Shown here: in pieces, positions 36,550-43,974 of the stretch
How the letters are laid out: every line of letters begins with the position of its first letter
Numbering within the stretch: position 1 is the stretch's first letter
Source: Bacillota bacterium
GTDB taxonomy: Bacteria > Bacillota > Clostridia > Lachnospirales > Lachnospiraceae
Direction: 5' to 3'
Length of the DNA: 64,000 nucleotides
Assembly: GCA_023439505.1 (NCBI GenBank)
Contig: JAEXNR010000024.1
Coordinates: 38,811-102,810 of the forward strand
Translations under genes and position numbers: made by a program
Notes under the pieces: model-generated
What the model was told of the DNA's origin: nothing
The model's database searches: none
Seen by the model: the letters and a program-made list of their open reading frames with translations, nothing else

Positions 36550-36870
36550 TATGATGTCCCCCTATAATAATTTATGAAATAATCTTACGTTATCTATTCT
36601 ACAGATTATTATTCCGTATGTAAAGAAGGAACCCTTCGTTTTGCGACAATACTCCTTTTCGGAATTATTTATCGAAATCAATGTGTTCATTATTAATTGG
36701 GAGTGAACAGTAACAAGCAGATAATTGATTTTGATGGTAAGTGCATATAACACGGATTTAACATAAGGCTGATTTCAGATTTAACAATTGCTTGTTATAA
36801 TAAATGTGAATTAGGAAAAATCAATTCAAATTTTATTGGCGTATAGCGTAACGCGGAAATGAGGGCAACC
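36550..36870. other. Spacer with dispersed repeat copy
   Basis: The 321-bp gap holds the second copy of the 49-bp repeat and a TATAAT-like box near 36797. No gene other than repeat-derived frames. Confidence 0.5.
36648..36696 (+). repeat. 49-bp dispersed repeat, copy 2
   Basis: Identical to 4349-4397 and in the same orientation; GAACAGTAA follows 8 bp later. Confidence 0.8.
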
Positions 36871-37050
36871 ATGGCGAGACAAATGGATCATAACCTGGTC
36901 ACGAAGAGAAATGGGATTTGGGACCTGTTTGATGACTGGGATGATTTGCAGGATGAATATGATGCACTGGAAGAGGAAGATGAATATGATGATACGGATG
37001 ATCTGGACGACGCTGAGGATTTAGAGGAGGAACTTCAGGAGATCCGGTAA
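36871..37050 (+). CDS. Small highly acidic protein
   Basis: 59 aa from ATG 36871, with GAGGG 5 bp upstream; an in-frame ATG at 36859 is less well placed. The first 18 residues are mildly basic, the remaining 40 are almost all Asp and Glu with a few Tyr and Leu. It has no signal peptide. Acidic tails like this bind metals, basic proteins or RNA-binding proteins, but no family is recognised. The next gene (HPr-like) starts 17 bp later, so the two are very likely co-transcribed. Confidence 0.6.
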   Translation: MARQMDHNLVTKRNGIWDLFDDWDDLQDEYDALEEEDEYDDTDDLDDAEDLEEELQEIR

Positions 37051-37067
37051 TATGAAAGGAAATAAGA

Positions 37068-37289
37068 ATGAAAAAAGTGAATATTCTACTCAATTCATTT
37101 GAAAAGGTAGAGCGGTTTGTGAATGCCTCCTTTTCTATGAATGATAAGTTGAAATTGGAATCAGGTAATTATACGGTGAATGGAAAATCCCTGCTGGGAA
37201 TTTTTAATCTGGATTTATCAAAGCCAATTACCATGGTAATGAAAGAAAATGTCGACCTGCCCAAAGAATTTGAAATATTTATGATATAA
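37068..37289 (+). CDS. HPr-like protein without visible active-site His
   Basis: 73 aa. The fold pattern and the segment VNGKSLLGIFNLDL match the Ser46 region of HPr (KSIMGVMSL), the phosphotransferase-system carrier. However, the His15 region (GLHARPA in true HPr) is replaced by an unrelated NSFEKVERFVNAS, so it cannot accept phosphate from enzyme I in the usual way. This resembles Crh, which keeps Ser46 but lacks His15. A regulatory role is an inference. AAAGGAAATAAG precedes the ATG and a terminator follows. Confidence 0.65.
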   Translation: MKKVNILLNSFEKVERFVNASFSMNDKLKLESGNYTVNGKSLLGIFNLDLSKPITMVMKENVDLPKEFEIFMI

Positions 37290-37291
37290 AG

Positions 37292-37338
37292 GCCCCAAAG
37301 CAGTAAAGGAGGATCTCCTTTCCGGATTTGGGGCTTTT
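37292..37338 (+). terminator. Terminator after the HPr-like gene
   Basis: GCCCCAAA (37292-37299) pairs with TTTGGGGC (37327-37334), with an inner AAAGGA/TCCTTT stem, then TTTT. Confidence 0.8.
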
Positions 37339-37395
37339 ATATGTTCTATTTATAAGCTGCAATTATAAAACTTATTAGAATAACTAAATTGTAAA

Positions 37396-37470
37396 TTGTA
37401 ATTTCATTCGATAGGATTATAATATTAAGGATAGAACGCTGAAACCGTAACATTGGATATGGCTTTCAGC
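37396..37470 (+). promoter_or_regulatory. xpt promoter and leader hairpin
   Basis: TTGTAA (37396-37401), 16 bp, TATAAT (37418-37423). A leader hairpin GCTGAAACC (37438-37446)/GGCTTTCAGC (37461-37470) follows. No purine-riboswitch core is recognised, unlike Bacillus xpt. Confidence 0.5.
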
Positions 37471-37554
37471 AAGGAATGAAACATGCAGTTATAATATCAT
37501 ATGATAATATATGGTAAATAATAATACTAAAAAATGTAAAGAGTAGGGTCGAAG

Positions 37555-38130
37555 ATGCAGCTATTAAAAGAGAGAATTATAAAAGATGGAAAAATCAGAT
37601 CGGGCAATGTATTAAAGGTTGACAGTTTTTTAAATCATCAGATGGATATTGATTTATTTGGTGAAATCGGAAAAGAATTTAAGCGGATATTTTCAGACAG
37701 TACGGTCACGAAGATCCTTACAATTGAGGCATCCGGAATAGGAATTGCATGTATTGCGGCCCAGTATTTCAATGTACCCGTGGTTTTTGCAAAAAAGAAT
37801 CAAACAAAAAATATTGCAGGAGATGTGTATACCGGAAAAGTGGAATCATTTACCCACGGACGGGTGTATGATATTATTGTGGCCAAAGAATTTTTAAAGG
37901 CAGAGGACAAGGTTCTGATTATTGATGATTTTCTCGCCAATGGAAGTGCGCTGCTTGGGCTTACCAAACTGGTTAAGGATGCAGGCGCAATGTTAATCGG
38001 AGCCGGAATCGTGATTGAGAAAGGGTTTCAGGAAGGCGGAGAGCTTGTTCGCTCCAGTGGAGTCAGAGTGGAATCGCTTGCTATCATTGATTCTATGAGC
38101 GAGGAAGAGGGGGTTATTTTCCGTAATTAA
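37555..38130 (+). CDS. xpt: Xanthine phosphoribosyltransferase
   Basis: 191 aa, the family length. It converts xanthine and PRPP to XMP in purine salvage. LKERIIKDGKI at the start, FAKKNQTKNI and the PRPP-binding loop VLIIDDFLANGSALLGL are diagnostic for Xpt rather than Hpt. GAGTAGGGTCGAAG precedes the ATG, a weak ribosome site. It has its own promoter and no pbuX partner. Confidence 0.93.
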   Translation: MQLLKERIIKDGKIRSGNVLKVDSFLNHQMDIDLFGEIGKEFKRIFSDSTVTKILTIEASGIGIACIAAQYFNVPVVFAKKNQTKNIAGDVYTGKVESFTHGRVYDIIVAKEFLKAEDKVLIIDDFLANGSALLGLTKLVKDAGAMLIGAGIVIEKGFQEGGELVRSSGVRVESLAIIDSMSEEEGVIFRN

Positions 38131-38192
38131 GTTGGATGTGACAACAGGAAGTATGAATAAGTAAGATAAAACTTTTAACATAGGACTAATTA

Positions 38193-38340
38193 CCCATATG
38201 AATAGGCGAAACGCCTTACTATAATGGGAAACAACTTAAAGATGTCAAACAGCAAAAGTGCTAAATACCGCAAGGTATTTGGTACTTTTATTTTATGAAC
38301 AGTGAAACGGGCAACCGATTCACCTTGCACCGGTTTGACA
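38193..38340 (+). promoter_or_regulatory. Structured region: xpt terminator or receptor-gene leader
   Basis: Several stems lie between xpt and the chemotaxis receptor gene. CCCAT/ATGGG (38193-38197, 38224-38228) encloses AGGCG-AAA-CGCCT (38204-38216). A 16-bp stem with GCAA loop (38254-38289) runs into ATTTT and should terminate transcription. TGTCAAAC (38243-38250) and GTTTGACA (38333-38340) can pair around it. The pattern could be a plain terminator or a switching leader. Confidence 0.45.
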
Positions 38341-38371
38341 TAACCAAAGAAAAGAGAAGGGAGAGATACAT

Positions 38372-40375
38372 ATGAAGTTTTATCATTCACTCAGATTTAA
38401 AGTTGCGGCACTTATCTTAACCATAACGATCATTCCTCTTTTATGTTTGGGCTTGTATCAATTATTTCAATTCAGGGAGTCCATAACCAACAGTATCAAA
38501 TCAGAAGAGATGGCACTGGCTTCCTCCGGTTCAGAGAAGCTGGATATCTGGATCAGCAGTAAGATATCCCAGATGACAGAAATTTATAAAGCACATCCGG
38601 AGTTTTCTGATATGCCGATGACAGAGACGAATAAAATTTTGCAATACATAAATAACAGTGACCCGGAATTGGAATATGCCGGTTCAATTGATGGAGAAGG
38701 CAATGCAATTAATCCCAAAACAGGGGCGCCAACAAGTCTGGTACAAAGGTCTTACTTTCAAGATGTGAAGGAAACGGGGGAAACCTCATTAAGCATCAAT
38801 ATACCCAGTATGCTGACGGGAAATAAGGTGATTACAATAGCAATCCCGATGAAGGATGGAGGGAAATTTAAAGGGGCACTGTTTAGTCTTGTTAAAGCGG
38901 ACTCCGTGAATAAGTACCTGGAGAATATTAGAACCGCAAAGACAGGATATGCCTTTCTGCTCACGAAAGATGGTACGATGATTTATCATCCGAATTCTGA
39001 TTTTCAGGGCAAGAACTTTACCGATATCATAAAAAATAATACGAAAAAGCTCGTTGTGTTTAAGAAAGATATTATGGGAAAAGAGGAAGGGTCTGCTGCT
39101 TATCGTGAAAATGACGGGACGCAGATGCTCGCATCTTTTGCCACAGTACCACAAACCGGATGGAAGCTTGTTGTTACTGCCCCTGTGGATGAGATGTACG
39201 ATACATTGAATCAATCCATCTGGGTTACCTTAATATTAATCGCTGTCACGATGCTGATTGTTATCCTGACATCAATCATTATGGCAGGCTTTATCTCCAA
39301 ACCCATAAGAATGGCAGCCAATCACCTTGACACCCTGGCAAAAGCTGATTTTACTCATGAACTGCCGGTGCGCCTTCTCAGGAAAAAGGATGAGACGGGT
39401 CTTCTGTCCAGATCCATTACGAAGATGAGTGAAGCGATCAGAACGTCCTTGCATGAGATTATCATAGAAACGGGTAAGGTAAAAGACAATATCGTACATT
39501 CTTCCGGGAATCTGGAGAAATTAGCTCAGAATATGAACGATGTCTCCGCCACAACCCAGGAGTTATGCGTCGGTATGGAAGAAACAGCAGCAGCAGCGCA
39601 GGAAATGAGTGCAACCTCTATGCAGATTGAAAGTGCTGTGGAGTCTATCGCAACCAAAGCCCAGGACGGTTCCCTGGTGGCAGAGGCAATCAGTAAGAGG
39701 GCACAGGATTTAAAGGAGTTTGCCGTCAGATCACAGCAGTCGGCATTTCATATCAATCAGGAGATCAGTGAAGAGATGAAAGTCTCAATTGAACAGACCA
39801 GGGCAGTGGAACAAATCCATGTCTTAACAGAAGCAATCCTGCAGATAACAGCCCAGACTAATTTGCTGGCGCTGAATGCAGCCATAGAAGCCGCAAGAGC
39901 AGGGGATGCTGGAAAAGGATTTGCTGTTGTGGCGGATGAAATACGAAAACTTGCACAGAATTCGGAGAACACCGTATCACAGATACAGGAGGTGACGGAT
40001 GTTGTATTAACTTCTGTTCATCACCTTACGGCGAGTTCCGAAAAGGCCTTAAACTTTATTGATTCCACTGTCATAGCAGATTATAAAGCTATGGTTGAGA
40101 CAGGAGAACAGTATTATGTGGATGCCCAGACCATACAGGATCTGGTTACGGAATTCAGTGCAACCTCAGAAGAATTGCTTGCTTCCATTCAGAGCATAAC
40201 CAAAACGATTCATGAAGTGACCATATCGAATAACGAAGGGGCGCGGGGCACACAGGAGATCTCAGAGAAATCGGCGGATATTTTAGCCAAGTCAGAAGAA
40301 ATAAACCATCTTATGGAGAAAACGAAGGAGAATTCACATCGTCTGGCAGAAATTGTGGATCAATTTAAGATCTGA
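38372..40375 (+). CDS. Methyl-accepting chemotaxis protein
   Basis: 667 aa. Membrane helix 1 (about 9-31), a dCache-type periplasmic sensor (32-275, with YAGSIDGEGNAINPKTGAP and YAFLLTKDGTMIYHP), helix 2 (about 278-303), HAMP, and a cytosolic signalling domain. The kinase-control hairpin is intact (LLALNAAIEAARAGDAGKGF and VVADEIRKLAQNS). Ligand unknown; such sensors bind amino or organic acids. GAAGGGAGAG precedes the ATG. No che or fla genes are nearby. Confidence 0.93.
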   Translation: MKFYHSLRFKVAALILTITIIPLLCLGLYQLFQFRESITNSIKSEEMALASSGSEKLDIWISSKISQMTEIYKAHPEFSDMPMTETNKILQYINNSDPELEYAGSIDGEGNAINPKTGAPTSLVQRSYFQDVKETGETSLSINIPSMLTGNKVITIAIPMKDGGKFKGALFSLVKADSVNKYLENIRTAKTGYAFLLTKDGTMIYHPNSDFQGKNFTDIIKNNTKKLVVFKKDIMGKEEGSAAYRENDGTQMLASFATVPQTGWKLVVTAPVDEMYDTLNQSIWVTLILIAVTMLIVILTSIIMAGFISKPIRMAANHLDTLAKADFTHELPVRLLRKKDETGLLSRSITKMSEAIRTSLHEIIIETGKVKDNIVHSSGNLEKLAQNMNDVSATTQELCVGMEETAAAAQEMSATSMQIESAVESIATKAQDGSLVAEAISKRAQDLKEFAVRSQQSAFHINQEISEEMKVSIEQTRAVEQIHVLTEAILQITAQTNLLALNAAIEAARAGDAGKGFAVVADEIRKLAQNSENTVSQIQEVTDVVLTSVHHLTASSEKALNFIDSTVIADYKAMVETGEQYYVDAQTIQDLVTEFSATSEELLASIQSITKTIHEVTISNNEGARGTQEISEKSADILAKSEEINHLMEKTKENSHRLAEIVDQFKI

Positions 40376-40553
40376 GAAAATAATGATTTATGATACATGC
40401 ATCAAAAAATCTTTCGCATTCTTAATTATTTTAATATTAGTTGTATATGTGATAACATCACAGAGGGATATTACGTATTGTGGTATAGTAAGGATACAAA
40501 GAGAATATGAGTGTTAACTGCTTATCACCATTATAATATCAGGAGGTTTTTAT

Positions 40554-40868
40554 ATGGCTACAATTAAAATTACAAAACAGAATTTCGATCAGGAAGTATT
40601 AAACTCTAAGGAGCCGGTATTGCTGGATTTCTGGGCAACCTGGTGCGGACCCTGCCGTATGGTATCTCCTACGGTGGAGGAAATTGCAAATGAAGTGTAT
40701 GGAATTGCTAAGGTCGGAAAAATTAATATAGATGAAGAATCCGAATTAGCCGAAAAATTCAGAATTATGAGTATACCCACACTGATGGTAGTAAAGGAAG
40801 GTAAGGTATCTGCAACTTCCGTAGGAGTAAAGCCTAAAAAAGAGATCTTGAGAATGTTAGAAATATAA
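40554..40868 (+). CDS. trxA: Thioredoxin
   Basis: 104 aa with the canonical WCGPC site (C31, C34) and the cis-Pro SIPTL loop. It reduces protein disulfides and peroxidase partners in the cytosol. CAGGAGG precedes the ATG by 8 bp. A TGG-TATAGT extended -10 box at 40481-40489 may drive it. It lies 111 bp upstream of desulfoferrodoxin in a redox cluster; no thioredoxin reductase is in the window. Confidence 0.95.
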   Translation: MATIKITKQNFDQEVLNSKEPVLLDFWATWCGPCRMVSPTVEEIANEVYGIAKVGKINIDEESELAEKFRIMSIPTLMVVKEGKVSATSVGVKPKKEILRMLEI

Positions 40869-40979
40869 GGTATAATTGTCATTGAAGTAATAACATACTT
40901 TGGTATGAAGATACGTAATCTTGTGAAGATTCATTGTGCAAAGAAACAGTGAAATAGAAAACGAAAAGGAGAAATGACA

Positions 40980-41363
40980 ATGGGTAATGAACAAAAATTC
41001 TTAAGATGTAAGCATTGTGGTAATATTGTAGGTATGATACACAACTCAGGGGTTCCGATTATTTGCTGTGGGGAAGAGATGCAGGAGATGGTCCCTAATA
41101 CAACAGAAGCTGCGACAGAAAAACACCTTCCGGTGGTATCCATTGTTGGGAATACCGTATTAGTGGAAGTGGGCAGTGTGCTTCATCCCATGGAAGAGAA
41201 GCATTATATTCAATGGATTTATCTTCAGACAAAACGGGGCGGGCAGAGAAAAAATCTTGCACCGAAAGAAGAGCCCAAAGCTGTATTTGCACTGGATGAC
41301 GATGAGGTAGTGGCAGTATATGAATATTGTAATCTTCATGGTCTTTGGAAGACAGAACTTTAA
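40980..41363 (+). CDS. Desulfoferrodoxin (superoxide reductase)
   Basis: 127 aa. The N-terminal desulforedoxin domain has four Cys (CKHC and ICC, positions about 10, 13, 29, 30) for Fe(SCys)4; the C-terminal neelaredoxin domain has the His ligands (KHLPVV, HPMEEKHYIQW) and CNLHGLW for the catalytic Fe. It reduces superoxide to peroxide without releasing oxygen, as in anaerobes. ATG 40980 is preferred over 40974 because AAGGAG is then 8 bp away. Confidence 0.93.
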   Translation: MGNEQKFLRCKHCGNIVGMIHNSGVPIICCGEEMQEMVPNTTEAATEKHLPVVSIVGNTVLVEVGSVLHPMEEKHYIQWIYLQTKRGGQRKNLAPKEEPKAVFALDDDEVVAVYEYCNLHGLWKTEL

Positions 41364-41394
41364 TAGAATGAAATAGAAGATCTCATAAGGTATG

Positions 41395-41462
41395 GGGGCT
41401 GTTTCACAATTATTTTATACACAAGTCAGATGAATTTGTATAAGATGTTGTGAAACGGCTCC
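41395..41462 (+). terminator. Long hairpin between desulfoferrodoxin and crp
   Basis: GGGGCTGTTTCACAA (41395-41409) pairs with TTGTGAAACGGCTCC (41448-41462), with an inner TTATACACA/TTTGTATAA stem (one mismatch). Moderately T-rich DNA follows. A terminator is likely, but the palindrome TTTCACAA/TTGTGAAA could also be a regulator site. Confidence 0.55.
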
Positions 41463-41504
41463 TGTTTGATTGTTTATCTTCACCATAAGCTGGGAGGTTA
41501 TAAT

Positions 41505-42182
41505 TTGTTGACGGACAAGGAAATCAATTTTTTAAAAGAAACGCTTACCTTTTGGAAGAAATTAAATAGTACACAACAGGATATGCTGATACAATCGCTG
41601 CGCAAAAAAAAATTTGCATTGGGAGAATCCATGCACAGCGGGTCAGAGAATTGTTCCGGTCTGTTCTTACTCTATCGCGGACAGGTGCGTGCGTTTATTA
41701 TTTCCGATACCGGAAAGGAAATCACGCTATACCGGCTGTTAAACCGGGATATCTGCATTTTTTCAGCATCCTGCCTGATGAAAAATATTTCTTTTGATAT
41801 TTATGTAGAGGCAGAAAAAGAAACAGAAGCATTTTTAATTCCTACCTCTGTATTTTCGAAATTATCACAGGAATCCCTGGCGGTTCAGGCGTTTACCAAT
41901 GAGCTGATGGCTTCCCGTTTCTCTGAGGTCATGTGGGTTATGGAGCAGGTGCTGTTTATGAGCTTTGATAAACGACTGGCTTTGTTTTTAATTGATCAAT
42001 CCAATCTGGATGGCACGGATGAAATTCATTCTACGCATGAGAAAATTGCCAATCATCTGGGGACTGCCAGAGAAGTGGTAACCAGGATGCTGAAATATTT
42101 TCAAAATGAAGGAATGGTTTCAATTAACAGGGGTACAATAGAGATTCTTGATCGAGATAAATTGATGCTTTTAGCAGAATGA
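41505..42182 (+). CDS. Crp/Fnr family transcriptional regulator
   Basis: 225 aa from TTG 41505, with GGGAGG 7 bp upstream; the frame is open to 41466. The cNMP-like beta barrel (about 35-130) lacks the cAMP phosphate-binding RAA motif and has scattered Cys rather than an Fnr-type N-terminal cluster. The C-terminal helix-turn-helix is HEKIANHLGTAREVVTRMLKYFQNEGMV. With thioredoxin, desulfoferrodoxin and a beta-CASP hydrolase around it, it may respond to redox stress. Ligand unknown. Confidence 0.87.
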   Translation: MLTDKEINFLKETLTFWKKLNSTQQDMLIQSLRKKKFALGESMHSGSENCSGLFLLYRGQVRAFIISDTGKEITLYRLLNRDICIFSASCLMKNISFDIYVEAEKETEAFLIPTSVFSKLSQESLAVQAFTNELMASRFSEVMWVMEQVLFMSFDKRLALFLIDQSNLDGTDEIHSTHEKIANHLGTAREVVTRMLKYFQNEGMVSINRGTIEILDRDKLMLLAE

Positions 42183-42277
42183 GATTCGTTGACAGAAACT
42201 GCTAGAAAGAGTAAAATAATCTAGAAAGATAGAAAAATATGTCGTAAGAATTTAAGAACAAACGAGGAGGTTATTCT

Positions 42278-43876
42278 ATGAAGCTGACCTTTATAGGAGC
42301 TACACATGAAGTCACCGGAAGTTGTTTTTACCTGGAGGCATGTGGAAAGCATATCTTAATTGATTGCGGTTTGGAGCAGGGGCGAGATACCTTTGAGAAT
42401 CAGGAGATTCCCATTCCCGCGTCACAGATTGATATCGTATTATTGACCCATGCCCACATGGATCACTCGGGAAAACTGCCGTTGCTGTATGCCCGGGGCT
42501 TTCGGGGAGAGATTCATGCAACAGGTGCAACCAGTGCCTTGTGTGATATTATGCTGCGTGACAGTGCTCATATCCAAATGACGGAAGCGGAATGGAAAAA
42601 CCGTAAAGGGAAACGTTCCGGGGCAACAGAGCATGAACCTATTTACAAAATGGAAGATGCCCTTGCCGTAATACGTAAATTTGTTTCTCATAGTTACGCT
42701 GAAAATTTCAAGTTGTGTGAAGGAATAGAGGTCCGGTTTACGGATGTGGGCCACCTGCTCGGCTCAGCCAGTATTGAGGTCTGGATTACAGAAGAAGAAA
42801 TAACAAAAAAAGTAGTGTTCTCCGGAGATATCGGCAACCTCAATCAACCACTGATCAATGACCCCCAAACCATAGAAGAAGCCGATTATGTGATTATGGA
42901 ATCAACCTATGGGGATCGAAATCATGGAGATCGTCCCGACTATATTAAGGAATTGAGTGAGGTTATTCAGACGACCTTTGATCGTGGCGGTAACGTTGTG
43001 ATCCCTTCTTTTGCCATTGGAAGAACCCAGGTTCTCCTCTATTATATCCGTAAAATTAAGGAGGATCGGCTGGTTGGCGGACATGGTAATTTTAAGGTGT
43101 ATGTAGACAGCCCACTGGCTATTGAGGCTACAGGGATTTTCCATGAGAATATGGCTGGTTATTTTGATAAAGAGGCAATGGATCTGGTAAGCAGAGGAAT
43201 TAATCCTATCTCATTTCCTGGTCTGAAGACGTCCATTACCTCGGATGAGTCCAGAGCTATTAATTTTGATGATGAACCCAAGGTGATTATTTCAGCTGCA
43301 GGAATGTGTGATGCAGGCCGTATTCGTCATCATCTGAAACATAACTTGTGGCGTGAGGAGAGTACCATATTATTTGTGGGGTATCAGGCAGCAGGTACAT
43401 TAGGACGGATCCTACTTGATGGTGTAACCGAGGTGAAATTGTTTGGGGAAGAGATTCTGGTGAAGGCACAGATCAGAAAGCTTGCCGGTGTGAGCGGCCA
43501 TGCGGACCGGGATGGACTCTTGGCCTGGTTACAGGGTTTTAAGAAGAGGCCCGAGCGGGTGTTTGTCGTACACGGAGATGATACGGTCTGTACTCAATTT
43601 ACAGAATACCTTCGGGATGAGCTTGGACATAATGCTGTGGCACCCTACAGCGGAACGGTCTATGATTTATCGACAAATCAGTGTGTGCTGGAGGGCAAAG
43701 TAATACCGGTAGAAAGAAAGACGGAAGAGGCAAAAATAAGTTCTGTATTTGAACGGCTTGTAAATGCAGGGAAACGTCTGCTGGCGGTGATTCAACACAA
43801 TAAGGGCGGTGCCAATAAAGATCTTGCAAAATTCGCAGATCAGGTCAATTCTTTATGTGACAAATGGGATCGTTAG
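42278..43876 (+). CDS. MBL-fold RNA hydrolase with beta-CASP domain
   Basis: 532 aa. The metallo-beta-lactamase motif THAHMDHSGKLP (H58, H60, D62, H63) is intact, followed by GHLLGSASIEV, FSGDIGN and the beta-CASP helical domain (GGNVVIPSFAIGRTQ), then the RMMBL end (VSGHADRDGLLAWLQ, VFVVHGDD). It resembles archaeal and eukaryotic CPSF/Ysh1-type nucleases more than RNase J, which is common in anaerobic Firmicutes. It probably processes RNA. AACGAGGAGG precedes the ATG. Confidence 0.88.
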   Translation: MKLTFIGATHEVTGSCFYLEACGKHILIDCGLEQGRDTFENQEIPIPASQIDIVLLTHAHMDHSGKLPLLYARGFRGEIHATGATSALCDIMLRDSAHIQMTEAEWKNRKGKRSGATEHEPIYKMEDALAVIRKFVSHSYAENFKLCEGIEVRFTDVGHLLGSASIEVWITEEEITKKVVFSGDIGNLNQPLINDPQTIEEADYVIMESTYGDRNHGDRPDYIKELSEVIQTTFDRGGNVVIPSFAIGRTQVLLYYIRKIKEDRLVGGHGNFKVYVDSPLAIEATGIFHENMAGYFDKEAMDLVSRGINPISFPGLKTSITSDESRAINFDDEPKVIISAAGMCDAGRIRHHLKHNLWREESTILFVGYQAAGTLGRILLDGVTEVKLFGEEILVKAQIRKLAGVSGHADRDGLLAWLQGFKKRPERVFVVHGDDTVCTQFTEYLRDELGHNAVAPYSGTVYDLSTNQCVLEGKVIPVERKTEEAKISSVFERLVNAGKRLLAVIQHNKGGANKDLAKFADQVNSLCDKWDR

Positions 43877-43887
43877 ATTCAGCTGCG

Positions 43888-43955
43888 CAATATAATGCTG
43901 CATTGTAAGAAGGATCGAAAGGAATGGCATATCCTTCTTTTGCAGCGTTATATTG
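43888..43955 (+). terminator. Nested hairpin before the HD-GYP gene
   Basis: An outer 15-bp stem (43888-43902 with 43941-43955, one wobble) encloses AGAAGGAT/ATCCTTCT followed by TTT (an inner terminator). Forming the outer stem would place those T residues inside a helix, so it might tune readthrough into the HD-GYP gene. Confidence 0.5.
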
Positions 43956-43974
43956 ATACAAAGGAGGAAACTAC

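Noticed and set aside
37340..37554. Purine riboswitch before xpt
   Set aside because: The conserved aptamer core and loop sequences are not present; only a simple hairpin is seen.
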